Shown: piece by piece, positions 19,576 to 27,642 of the stretch
Position numbering within the stretch: the stretch's first letter is position 1
Layout: each line of letters begins with the position of its first letter
NCBI GenBank assembly: GCA_020851235.1
Contig: JADZDD010000011.1
Span: 62,001-126,000, forward strand
Length of the DNA stretch: 64,000 bases
Origin: Burkholderiales bacterium
GTDB taxonomy: Bacteria; Pseudomonadota; Gammaproteobacteria; Burkholderiales; Casimicrobiaceae
Direction: 5' to 3'
The notes under the pieces: generated by a model
The model's input: only the letters and a program-made list of their open reading frames with translations
The model's database searches: none
What the model was told of the DNA's origin: nothing
Translations under genes and position numbers: made by a program

Positions 19576-21558
19576 TCAGCTCTTGAGCTCGATGCGATCG
19601 CGGTACTGCTCGAGCGCTTCGGGATTGGCGAGCGCCTCGACGTTCCTCACGTCGCGCCCGTGCACCACGTTGCGCACCGCGAGCTCGACGATCTTCCCGC
19701 TCTTGGTGCGCGGAATGTCGTCGACCTGCACGACCCTGGCCGGAACGTGGCGTGGCGTCGTGTTGGCGCGGATGTGCTGGCGGATGCGCTCGATCAACGC
19801 GTCGTCGAGCGCAAGCCCGTCCTGCAGCTTGACGAAGAGCACGACGCGAACGTCACCGACCTCACCCGGCGGCCAGTCCTGCCCGATGACGAGGCTCTCG
19901 ACGACCTCGGGCAGCTGCTCCACCTGGCGGTAGATCTCCGCCGTGCCGATGCGCACGCCGCCCGGATTGAGCGTCGCATCGGAGCGGCCGCTGATGATGA
20001 CGCCATCGTGCGCGGTGAGCTCGACCCAGTCGCCGTGACACCACACGTTGGGATAGCGCTCGAAGTACGCCGCCCGGTACGTGCTGCCGTCCGGATCGTT
20101 CCAGAAGCGCACCGGCATCGACGGGAATGGCGACTTGCACACGAGTTCGCCTTGCGCCTGCACGAGCGAGTGACCGGCCTCGTCGAACACGTCGACGTCC
20201 ATCGCGAGGCCGCGGCACTGCAACTCGCCGCGATACACGGCGCGCGTCGGGACGCCCAGCGCGAAACACGAGACGATGTCCGTGCCGCCCGCGATCGAGG
20301 CGAGCTGCACGTCGGCCTTCACGCACTGGTAGATGTAATCGAAGCTCTCCGGTGCGAGCGGGCTGCCGGTCGAAAGGATCGTGCGCACCGTCGAAAGATC
20401 GAAGTCCTTGCGCGGGACGAGACCGATCTTCTTCTGCGCATCGATGTATTTCGCCGACGTGCCGAAGTGGGTCATCTTCTCCGCGTCGGCGTACTCCCAT
20501 AGCACGCGACCGCGATCGGCAAAGGGCGATCCGTCGTACAGGAGGAGCGTCGCCTGCGCGGCGAGCGCCGAGACGAGCCAGTTCCACATCATCCAGCCGC
20601 AGGTCGTGAAGTAGAACACGCGGTCGCCCGGCTTCACGTCGCCGTGCAGCAGGTGCTCCTTCAGATGCTGGACGAGCGTGCCGCCCGCGCCGTGCACGAT
20701 GCACTTCGGCACCCCGGTCGTGCCCGACGAGTAGAGGATGTACAGCGGATGGTCGAAGGGAAGCTCGACGTAGTCAATCGGCCCGGGGAGGAACGGTGCG
20801 AGCCACGTCGACCAGTCGAGCGCACCGCGCACCGCCGTGAGGTCGGCCTTGCCCTCGCCGCCGTGCTCGAGGTACGGCACGACCACCACCTTCTCGATCG
20901 ACGGCACGCGGCGCGCGATCTCGGCCACCTTGTCCAGGATCCGTACCACCTTGCCGTTGTAGTAATAGCCATCGACGGTGACGAGGATGCGGGGCTCGAT
21001 CTGCCCGAAGCGGTCGACGACGCCCTGCACCCCGAAATCCGGGGAGCACGACGAGAAGATCGCGCCGCGCGCCGCGGCGCCCAGCATCGTCATGATCGTC
21101 TCGGGCAGGTTGGGCACGTACGCCGCGACGCGATCGCCCGCAACGATCCCGTGCGCCGTGAGCGCCGCGGCAACGCGCGCGGCACTCGCGTGCAGATCGG
21201 CATGCGACACGCGGCGCTTGACCCGGTCCTCTCCCCAGAAGACGAGTGCGTCGACCGTATCGTCGGCACGACGCCGTTCGAGGAGGTTGCGCGCGAAGTT
21301 GAGGCGCGCGTCGGGAAACCAGGTGGCACCCGGCATCCGATCGCCGTTTTCGAGGACGCGCGCACCGGGCGTGCCGAGCACGCCGGCGGCGTCCCAGAGC
21401 TCGCGCCAGAAGCGCTCCTTGTGGTCGACCGACCAGCGCCACAGTGCCGCGTAATCGTCGACGGCAACCCCATGCTGCGCAGCCACGCGGCGCGCAAATG
21501 CGGTCACATTGGCCTGCGCGATGCGCTCGGCGGAGGGCTGCCACAAGGCGTTCGTCAC
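19576..21558 (-). CDS. aacS: Acetoacetyl-CoA synthetase
   Basis: A 660-residue ANL-superfamily ligase that activates acetoacetate with ATP and CoA. The P-loop-like YILYSSGTTGVPKCIVHG, the FFTTCGWMMWNW segment, GRSDATLNPGGVRIGTAEIY and the catalytic Lys in RTKSGKIVELA are all present. The N-terminal WQPSAERIAQANVTAFAR and overall length match acetoacetyl-CoA rather than acetyl-CoA synthetases. The GTG at 21558 overlaps the thioesterase TGA (GTGA) and has an upstream GGAG. Acetoacetate use fits a PHB-metabolising organism, in line with the PhaM-like gene further on. Confidence 0.93.
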   Translation of the reverse strand: MTNALWQPSAERIAQANVTAFARRVAAQHGVAVDDYAALWRWSVDHKERFWRELWDAAGVLGTPGARVLENGDRMPGATWFPDARLNFARNLLERRRADDTVDALVFWGEDRVKRRVSHADLHASAARVAAALTAHGIVAGDRVAAYVPNLPETIMTMLGAAARGAIFSSCSPDFGVQGVVDRFGQIEPRILVTVDGYYYNGKVVRILDKVAEIARRVPSIEKVVVVPYLEHGGEGKADLTAVRGALDWSTWLAPFLPGPIDYVELPFDHPLYILYSSGTTGVPKCIVHGAGGTLVQHLKEHLLHGDVKPGDRVFYFTTCGWMMWNWLVSALAAQATLLLYDGSPFADRGRVLWEYADAEKMTHFGTSAKYIDAQKKIGLVPRKDFDLSTVRTILSTGSPLAPESFDYIYQCVKADVQLASIAGGTDIVSCFALGVPTRAVYRGELQCRGLAMDVDVFDEAGHSLVQAQGELVCKSPFPSMPVRFWNDPDGSTYRAAYFERYPNVWCHGDWVELTAHDGVIISGRSDATLNPGGVRIGTAEIYRQVEQLPEVVESLVIGQDWPPGEVGDVRVVLFVKLQDGLALDDALIERIRQHIRANTTPRHVPARVVQVDDIPRTKSGKIVELAVRNVVHGRDVRNVEALANPEALEQYRDRIELKS

Positions 21559-21977
21559 GATGGCTCCTCGAGGTAGGCGCGCAGCGGCTCGACCACGGTG
21601 GCCGGCAGCGGCTGGGGGCGCCCGGTCGCGACGTCGATCCACACGATCGTCGACTCGCCATCGGCGTAGGTCGTCCCGCCGGCGACGATGTCGTAATAGC
21701 TCGCCACACTCGTCGTCCCCGGCGCGCCCAGGTACATGCGCACTTCGATCGGTGCCGGATAGACGAGGGGACGTCGGAAATTGCACAGCGCATTGGCGAT
21801 GACCGGCCCCTGCCCGGCCGTGTAACCACCCGCGCCGACGAGGGTGTAGAGCCACTCGAGGCGCGCCTGCTCCATGTAGCGGAAGTAAACCGTGTTGTTC
21901 ACGTGCCCGAGCGCGTCCATGTCACCCCAGCGCACGGCCTGGTGCGACGTGTGGACGAGGAGGCGCTTGGACGACAT
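21555..21977 (-). CDS. Hot-dog acyl-CoA thioesterase (YbgC/FcbC type)
   Basis: A 140-residue single hot-dog domain. The N-terminal RWGDMDALGHVNNTVYFRYMEQAR motif, with its catalytic Asp and the HVNN turn, is the YbgC/4-hydroxybenzoyl-CoA thioesterase signature. It would hydrolyse acyl-CoA thioesters; chain-length preference cannot be told. The ATG at 21977 is preferred over an in-frame start ten residues upstream because it gives the usual short N-terminus. It is coupled to aacS and divergent from ETF-QO. Confidence 0.9.
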   Translation of the reverse strand: MSSKRLLVHTSHQAVRWGDMDALGHVNNTVYFRYMEQARLEWLYTLVGAGGYTAGQGPVIANALCNFRRPLVYPAPIEVRMYLGAPGTTSVASYYDIVAGGTTYADGESTIVWIDVATGRPQPLPATVVEPLRAYLEEPS

Positions 21978-22029
21978 GGCACGACGACGCAAGGGAGGGA
22001 CGAGCACCGAATGACGCGCGACCCCGAAT

Positions 22030-22035
22030 TATAAT
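22030..22035 (+). promoter_or_regulatory. TATAAT -10 box before ETF-QO gene
   Basis: A perfect TATAAT lies 45 bp upstream of the GTG start of the electron-transfer flavoprotein dehydrogenase, in the short divergent gap with the thioesterase gene. No strong -35 was recognised. The predicted leader is about 40 nt and contains GGGAG before the start. Confidence 0.5.
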
Positions 22036-22079
22036 GACCATGCGAGCGGCAAGACCGCTGCGACGACCCCGGGAGAATC

Positions 22080-23735
22080 GTGACGCGCGAAGCGATGGAA
22101 TACGACGTGGTGATCGTCGGCGGCGGCCCCGCGGGGCTCGCGGCAGCGATTCGCCTGAAGCAGCTTGCCGCGCAGGCGAGCCGTGAGGTGTCGGTATGCA
22201 TCCTCGAGAAGGGCTCCGAGATCGGCGCCCACATCCTGTCGGGGGCGGTCATCGACCCCAAGGCGCTCACCGAGCTCTTGCCCGACTGGAAGACGCAGGA
22301 TGCCCCGGTGACGACCGCGGTGACCGACGACCAGTTCCTGATTCTCAGCGCCGAGCGCGCCTATCACATCCCGCACTGGATGCTGCCGCCGCTCATGAGC
22401 AACGCCGGCAACTACGTCGTGAGCCTGGGCAACGTCTGCCGCTGGCTCGCACAACAGGCGGAAGCACTCGGCGTCGAGATCTACCCGGGCTTCCCGGCGG
22501 CCGAAGTTCTCTACGACGACAAGGGTGCCGTGCGCGGTGTGGCCACCGGCGATCTCGGCGTCGCGCGCGACGGGACACACAAGGCCGACTACCAACCGGG
22601 GATGGAGCTCCACGCGAAATACACGCTGTTCGCCGAGGGTTGCCGCGGCTCGCTGTCGCAGGACCTCATGCAGCGCTTCAACCTGCGCGACGGCGTCGAT
22701 CCCCAGAAATACGGCATCGGCATCAAGGAGCTGTGGGAGGTCGCGCCCGACCGCCACCATCCGGGCCGGGTCGTGCACAGCCAGGGTTGGCCGCTCGACA
22801 CGCGCACCGGCGGTGGCAGCTTCCTCTACCACTTCGGCGAGCGCCTCGTCGCGGTCGGCTTCGTCGTCCATCTCAACTACGAGAACCCGTACCTGTCGCC
22901 GTACGACGAGTTCCAGCGCTTCAAGACGCACCCGGCGATCCGCCCGACGTTCGAAGGCGGCAAGCGCGTCGGCTACGGCGCGCGCGCGATCAACGAAGGG
23001 GGCCTGCAATCGGTCCCCAAGCTGGCCTTCCCCGGTGGCGCGCTCGTCGGCTGCGCCGCGGGCTTCGTCAACCTGCCCCGGATCAAGGGCAGCCACAACG
23101 CGATGAAGACCGGCATGCTCGCGGCGGAGTCGGTGTTTGCCGCGCTCGGCGCCGGCCGCGCGCACGACGAGGTCACCGACCTCGACGCGGCCTGGCGCAA
23201 GTCGTGGGTCTACGCCGACCTGTACAAGGTGCGCAACGTGAAGCCCGGCTTGAAGTGGGGCATGTGGGCGGGCACCGCGCACGGCGGCATGCACATGTGG
23301 TTGAACGACCTCGGCCTGGGCGTCCTCGTGCCGTGGACGCTGCGGCACGACAAGCCGGACCACGCGTCGCTGCGTCCGGCCCGCGAGATGACCCCCATCG
23401 CCTATCCCAAGTACGACGGCGTGGTCACCTTCGACAAGCTCTCGTCGGTCTTCCTGTCGAATACCAATCACGAGGAGGACCAGCCGATCCACCTCAGGCT
23501 GCGCGATCCGTCGATCCCGGTGAAGGTCAATCTCGCGGAATACGCCGGACCCGAGGCGCGCTACTGCCCGGCGGGCGTGTACGAATTCGTCGACGCCGAG
23601 GCGGACGGCAAGCGGTTGCAGATCAATGCGCAGAACTGCGTCCACTGCAAGACCTGCGACATCAAGGACCCGCGTCAGAACATCAAGTGGGTCACGCCAG
23701 AGGGTGGCGGGGGCCCGAACTACACGTCGATGTAG
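22080..23735 (+). CDS. Electron transfer flavoprotein-ubiquinone oxidoreductase
   Basis: ETF-QO passes electrons from reduced ETF to ubiquinone in the inner membrane, linking acyl-CoA dehydrogenases to respiration. The 551-residue protein has an FAD motif (VIVGGGPAGLAAAIRLKQ) at the N-terminus. The C-terminal 4Fe-4S ferredoxin domain reads QNCVHCKTCDIKDPRQNI, with the earlier ligand in YCPAGVYEFV. It ends with the characteristic GGGGPNYTSM. The GTG at 22080 has GGGAG upstream; an ATG 15 bp later is also possible. It serves the acyl-CoA dehydrogenase/etfAB operon about 4 kb away. Confidence 0.97.
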   Translation: MTREAMEYDVVIVGGGPAGLAAAIRLKQLAAQASREVSVCILEKGSEIGAHILSGAVIDPKALTELLPDWKTQDAPVTTAVTDDQFLILSAERAYHIPHWMLPPLMSNAGNYVVSLGNVCRWLAQQAEALGVEIYPGFPAAEVLYDDKGAVRGVATGDLGVARDGTHKADYQPGMELHAKYTLFAEGCRGSLSQDLMQRFNLRDGVDPQKYGIGIKELWEVAPDRHHPGRVVHSQGWPLDTRTGGGSFLYHFGERLVAVGFVVHLNYENPYLSPYDEFQRFKTHPAIRPTFEGGKRVGYGARAINEGGLQSVPKLAFPGGALVGCAAGFVNLPRIKGSHNAMKTGMLAAESVFAALGAGRAHDEVTDLDAAWRKSWVYADLYKVRNVKPGLKWGMWAGTAHGGMHMWLNDLGLGVLVPWTLRHDKPDHASLRPAREMTPIAYPKYDGVVTFDKLSSVFLSNTNHEEDQPIHLRLRDPSIPVKVNLAEYAGPEARYCPAGVYEFVDAEADGKRLQINAQNCVHCKTCDIKDPRQNIKWVTPEGGGGPNYTSM

Positions 23736-23741
23736 CCTGCG

Positions 23742-24671
23742 TCACGCAGGCCACAGCCGCGCCGCGCCGAGCACGCCGCTCGAATCGCCGTGCACGTTGC
23801 GCACGAGGCGGGTGGCCACGTGATCGGCGAAGATCCACGCCCCCCACAAGGCGGGAACCCGCTCGTACAGCGAAGCGACGTTGGACATGCCCCCACCGAG
23901 CACGATCACGTCCGGATCGAGGATATTGATCACGTGGGCAAGTGCGCGCGCGAGCCGCTCCTCGTAACGCACGAGCGCGGCACCGGCGTACGGGTCGCCC
24001 CCCGCCGCCTGGGCGACGATCTGCGCCGCGCCGATCGCGCGAGCACCCGCCGCCTGGCGATGATCGGACTCGAGCGCGGGTCCGGACAACCACGTCTCGA
24101 TGCAGCCCGCCCGACCGCAGTAACAGGCGCGCCCCGGGCGCTCGTCGTCGCGGGGCCACGGCAGGGGATTGTGGCCCCATTCGCCGGCGATCCCGTTGCA
24201 GCCCCCGAGCACCGCACCATGCACCACGATGCCTGCCCCGACACCGGTGCCCAGGATCACCGCGAAGACCACGGCACACCCCGCGCCGGCGCCGTCCGCC
24301 GCCTCCGACATCGCAAAGCAGTTGGCGTCGTTGCCGATGCGCACGGGACGTCCGAGCAGCGCGGTGAGGTCGTCTTCGATCGGCTCGCCGTTGAGGCACA
24401 CCGAGTTCGAGTTGCGCAGGCGCCGTGTCCGTGGCGACAGCGACCCCGGCGTGCCGATGCCCACGCTGCACGTGCCGGGTGCCACGCCGAGCGCGGCCTC
24501 GGCCCCGGTCACGAGCCCGGCGAGCGCCTGCAGCGTTCCGGGGTAATCCCCCCGTGGCGTCGCCACCCGCCGCCGCAGCGCGCAGCGCCCGTCGCTGTCG
24601 AGCGCGGCGATCTCGATCTTGGTGCCCCCCAAATCCACTCCGAGCCGATAGCGCTTGCACTCCCGCGGCAT
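23742..24671 (-). CDS. ROK-family sugar kinase (fructokinase/glucokinase-like)
   Basis: A 309-residue ROK kinase. The N-terminal phosphate motif LGVDLGGTKIE, the GNDANCFA segment, GTGVGAGIVV and the zinc-binding CYCGRAGCIETW signature are all intact. The family phosphorylates hexoses or amino sugars with ATP. The substrate (fructose, glucose or N-acetylglucosamine) is not decidable here. The ATG at 24671 gives the normal N-terminus; the open frame upstream runs into the divergent intergenic region. It is divergent from the iron permease and convergent with ETF-QO, with no other sugar genes nearby. Confidence 0.9.
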   Translation of the reverse strand: MPRECKRYRLGVDLGGTKIEIAALDSDGRCALRRRVATPRGDYPGTLQALAGLVTGAEAALGVAPGTCSVGIGTPGSLSPRTRRLRNSNSVCLNGEPIEDDLTALLGRPVRIGNDANCFAMSEAADGAGAGCAVVFAVILGTGVGAGIVVHGAVLGGCNGIAGEWGHNPLPWPRDDERPGRACYCGRAGCIETWLSGPALESDHRQAAGARAIGAAQIVAQAAGGDPYAGAALVRYEERLARALAHVINILDPDVIVLGGGMSNVASLYERVPALWGAWIFADHVATRLVRNVHGDSSGVLGAARLWPA

Positions 24672-24784
24672 GTCCCTCGTCTCCGATCGATCGTCTGGCG
24701 GCAATCTCCGGATAGTACAAAGGTCGCACGCCGGCGCGATGCCAACCCGACGCGCCGTGCCGTTGCCGACCCTGGGACGTTGCA

Positions 24785-27004
24785 GTGACCCCGTCCGCAC
24801 GCGCCGACACCCTCCGCTGGCGTGGCGCGCACGCACGCACGCGCGCGGCGCTGCACGCGCGGCAGCGCTTCCTCCTCGCTGCGCTCGCCGTTGGCGTGCT
24901 CGGCTTCACGGTCGTTCCCTGGCACGTCGCCTCAGGGTCCGCCGCAGCGCTTTCCTGGCTTGCCGATCCGACCGCACGCGAGCACGCCCCGGCGTTGCTG
25001 CAAATCACCCGGTACGGACAGACGTGGCTCGTCTGGGGGGCGCTCCTCCTTGCCGCGTGTGCGCTCGCCTCGCGTCCCGGCGGGGCGCGGCTGCAGCCAG
25101 GCCCCGGTGCCGGCGCGCAGGCCAACGCGCTCGTCGTGGGCGGCGCGCTGGGGCTCGTCTGGCTCTTCGCGCAGGGCTACGGGATGGAGGCGCCACCCGG
25201 CTTGGGGCTCGGCGCCTGCCTCGCCGGGACGAGCTTTGCCGCATTCCTCGCGGCGGGGCTGGCCGCTCGTGGCAGCTTCCACGGCGATCTTTTCGTCGCC
25301 GGCAGCCTCGTGACGGTGACGGGGCTCGTCGCGCTGTTCACGCTCTTTCCGCTCGCCGTCGTGTCGATGACGGCGCTCGCCGACCACGACGGGCTCTTCG
25401 CGCCAAGTGCCTTCATCGAGCGTCTGGGCACCGGCAGGGTGTGGGGCTTGGGCTGCCTCGGTGGCAGCACGCGCTGCGGGGTGGCGTGGAACACGCTCGC
25501 GTTGGCGCTCCTCGCGGCCACGGCGTGCACCGTCCTCGCGCTCGCTTTCTCGCTCGTGGTCGCGCGCACGGCGCTACCGGGCAAGCGCGCGCTGCGGGCG
25601 CTGGCGACACTGCCTCTCGTCGCCCCGCCGTTCGTGATCGGCCTCGCGCTCATCCTGGTCTTCGGCCGCTCGGGGCTCGTCAACCAGTTTCTCGCCTGGG
25701 CCTTCGACGTGGAGCCCGCGCGCTGGATCTACGGCATGCAAGGCATCCTCGTCGCACAGATCTTCGCCTTCACGCCGATCGCCTTTCTCATCCTCGTCGG
25801 TGTGGTCGACGCCATGGCGCCCACGCTCGAAGAAGCCGCGCAGACGCTGCGCGCCGATCGCTGGCGCACGTTCCGCGACGTCTCGCTCCCGCTCATGGTG
25901 CCGGGCCTTGCCAACGCGTTCCTGGTGAGCTTCATCGAGTCGATCGCCGACTTCGGCAATCCGATCCTCCTCGGCGGTGACTTCGGCGTGCTCGCCACCG
26001 AGATCTACTTCTCCGTCGTCGGTGCGCAACTCGACGCCGGGCGTGCCGCTGCACTCGGCGTCGTGCTCCTGGGCTTCGCGCTCGTCGCGTTCGTCGTCCA
26101 GCGCGTCGTGGTGGGTGGCAAGGTCTACAGCACGCTCACCGGCCGCAGCGACGCCGGCCGGCCGGTGCCGCTGCCCACCGGCGTGCGCCGGGCGTGCCAC
26201 GCACTCGTCTGGCCGTGGGCGATCGTCACGGTCCTCCTCTACGCGATGGTGCTGGGTGGAGGCTTCGCCGAGACCTGGGGCCGCGACTACACGCCGACGC
26301 TGCGCCACTACGCGCGCGCGTTCGGCATCGAATGGGGGCCGCACGGCATCCTGTGGGCCGGTGCGGCGTGGAGCTCGCTGGCGACGACGGTGTCGCTGTC
26401 CGCACTTGGCGCGCCGCTCACCGCGCTGCTCGGCATCGTGACCGCCTACCTCCTGACCCGGCAGCGCTTCGTCGGACGCGCCGCCTTCGAGTTCGCGACC
26501 CTGCTGTCGTTCGCCATTCCCGGCACCGTCGTCGGCGTGGCGTACATCCTCGCCTTCAACACCCCGCCCCTGGAACTCACCGGCACGGCGCTCATCCTCG
26601 TTGCCTGCAACGTCTTTCGCAGCATGCCGGTGAGCGTGCGTGCCGGCATGGCCGCGATGAGCCAGATCGACCGCGGCCTGGACGAGGCGTCGGCGACCCT
26701 CGGCGCGCGCACTGCCACGACCTTGCGCCGCGTGCTCGTGCCGCTGCTGCGGCCGGCGATCGTCGCTTCCCTCGTCTACGGCTTCGTGCGCTCGATGACC
26801 ACGCTGTCGGCGGTGATCTTCCTCGTCTCCGCCGAGCATCCTTGGGCGACGACCTACATCATCGATCGCGTCGCCAACGGCGATTACGGCGTCGCGATCG
26901 CGTACAGTTCCGTGCTGATCGTCCTCACCGCAGCCGTCATCGCGACGATCCGTGCCGGTATCGGCCAGTCGCGGCTTGCCGCCTTGCGTCGTCCAATCCG
27001 ATGA
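24785..27004 (+). CDS. Iron(III)-type ABC transporter permease, duplicated domains
   Basis: A 739-residue membrane protein with two ABC-permease halves, as in FbpB/SfuB/FutB ferric-iron permeases. Each half carries an EAA loop for ATPase docking: EEAAQTLRADRWRTF in the first and DEASATLGARTATTL in the second. The first 230 residues hold extra membrane segments, longer than in classical FbpB. The start is GTG at 24785. No binding protein or ATPase gene is adjacent, so the partners must be elsewhere. Its TGA overlaps the next gene's ATG (ATGA). Iron is inferred from the family and was not shown directly. Confidence 0.88.
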   Translation: MTPSARADTLRWRGAHARTRAALHARQRFLLAALAVGVLGFTVVPWHVASGSAAALSWLADPTAREHAPALLQITRYGQTWLVWGALLLAACALASRPGGARLQPGPGAGAQANALVVGGALGLVWLFAQGYGMEAPPGLGLGACLAGTSFAAFLAAGLAARGSFHGDLFVAGSLVTVTGLVALFTLFPLAVVSMTALADHDGLFAPSAFIERLGTGRVWGLGCLGGSTRCGVAWNTLALALLAATACTVLALAFSLVVARTALPGKRALRALATLPLVAPPFVIGLALILVFGRSGLVNQFLAWAFDVEPARWIYGMQGILVAQIFAFTPIAFLILVGVVDAMAPTLEEAAQTLRADRWRTFRDVSLPLMVPGLANAFLVSFIESIADFGNPILLGGDFGVLATEIYFSVVGAQLDAGRAAALGVVLLGFALVAFVVQRVVVGGKVYSTLTGRSDAGRPVPLPTGVRRACHALVWPWAIVTVLLYAMVLGGGFAETWGRDYTPTLRHYARAFGIEWGPHGILWAGAAWSSLATTVSLSALGAPLTALLGIVTAYLLTRQRFVGRAAFEFATLLSFAIPGTVVGVAYILAFNTPPLELTGTALILVACNVFRSMPVSVRAGMAAMSQIDRGLDEASATLGARTATTLRRVLVPLLRPAIVASLVYGFVRSMTTLSAVIFLVSAEHPWATTYIIDRVANGDYGVAIAYSSVLIVLTAAVIATIRAGIGQSRLAALRRPIR

Positions 27005-27603
27005 ATCGCTTTCTCGTCGTCGTCGTCGTCGTGTCGCTGTGGGGTGCGTGGAACTGGTGGCACAACGACCGCGAGGAGCGCGTGCCGCCGGGTGTCGTCG
27101 CCGCGGCGGCGCCGGTGCAGGCGAACCTCGACACGCCACCGCGATTCGAGGTCGACGGTTACACGCTCTTCGGGCGAGCGCGCTACGAGATCGAGGCGCG
27201 CATCCTGCGCAAGGCGATCTATCGGCTCGACGACGGTGCCGCGCTCGCGCCGGTCGACCTCGGCGTGGGTTGGGGGCCGATGTCGGATACGGCGGTCGTG
27301 GACCAGCTCGAATTCAGCCAGATGGGACGCTTCTTCTATTGGCGCCCGCGCGACTGGCGGAGCTTTCCCCTGTCCCCGGCCGAGACGGCGACGCACGCGG
27401 CGCAGATCCATGCGATCCCGGCCAGCGCCGACATCGACGCACGCCTGCGCCGGTTGCGTCCCGGGCAGGTCGTGCACCTCGCAGGCTACCTCGTCGACGT
27501 GCGCGGCAGCGATGGCTTCGTCTGGAACACGTCGTTGCGCCGTGACGATACGGGCGACGGCGCCTGCGAGATCATGTGGATCGAGGCGATCACCGTGCAG
27601 TAG
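27001..27603 (+). CDS. Conserved hypothetical membrane-anchored or exported protein
   Basis: I do not recognise a named family. The 200-residue protein starts with a hydrophobic anchor (FLVVVVVVSLWGAWNWW) encoded by a run of GTC repeats. It then has a soluble domain with DGYTLFGRARYEIEA, GVGWGPMSD and GRFFYWRPRDW. Near the C-terminus GQVVHLAGYLVDV and GDGACEIMWIE resemble uncharacterised proteins I recall from gammaproteobacteria. A Trp-rich periplasmic domain is likely. It overlaps the iron permease stop by 4 bp, so the two are co-translated. Function unknown. Confidence 0.75.
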   Translation: MNRFLVVVVVVSLWGAWNWWHNDREERVPPGVVAAAAPVQANLDTPPRFEVDGYTLFGRARYEIEARILRKAIYRLDDGAALAPVDLGVGWGPMSDTAVVDQLEFSQMGRFFYWRPRDWRSFPLSPAETATHAAQIHAIPASADIDARLRRLRPGQVVHLAGYLVDVRGSDGFVWNTSLRRDDTGDGACEIMWIEAITVQ

Positions 27604-27642
27604 CGCGGCGGCAATCCCCACCGCGGCCGATGCGCCGTCCCG

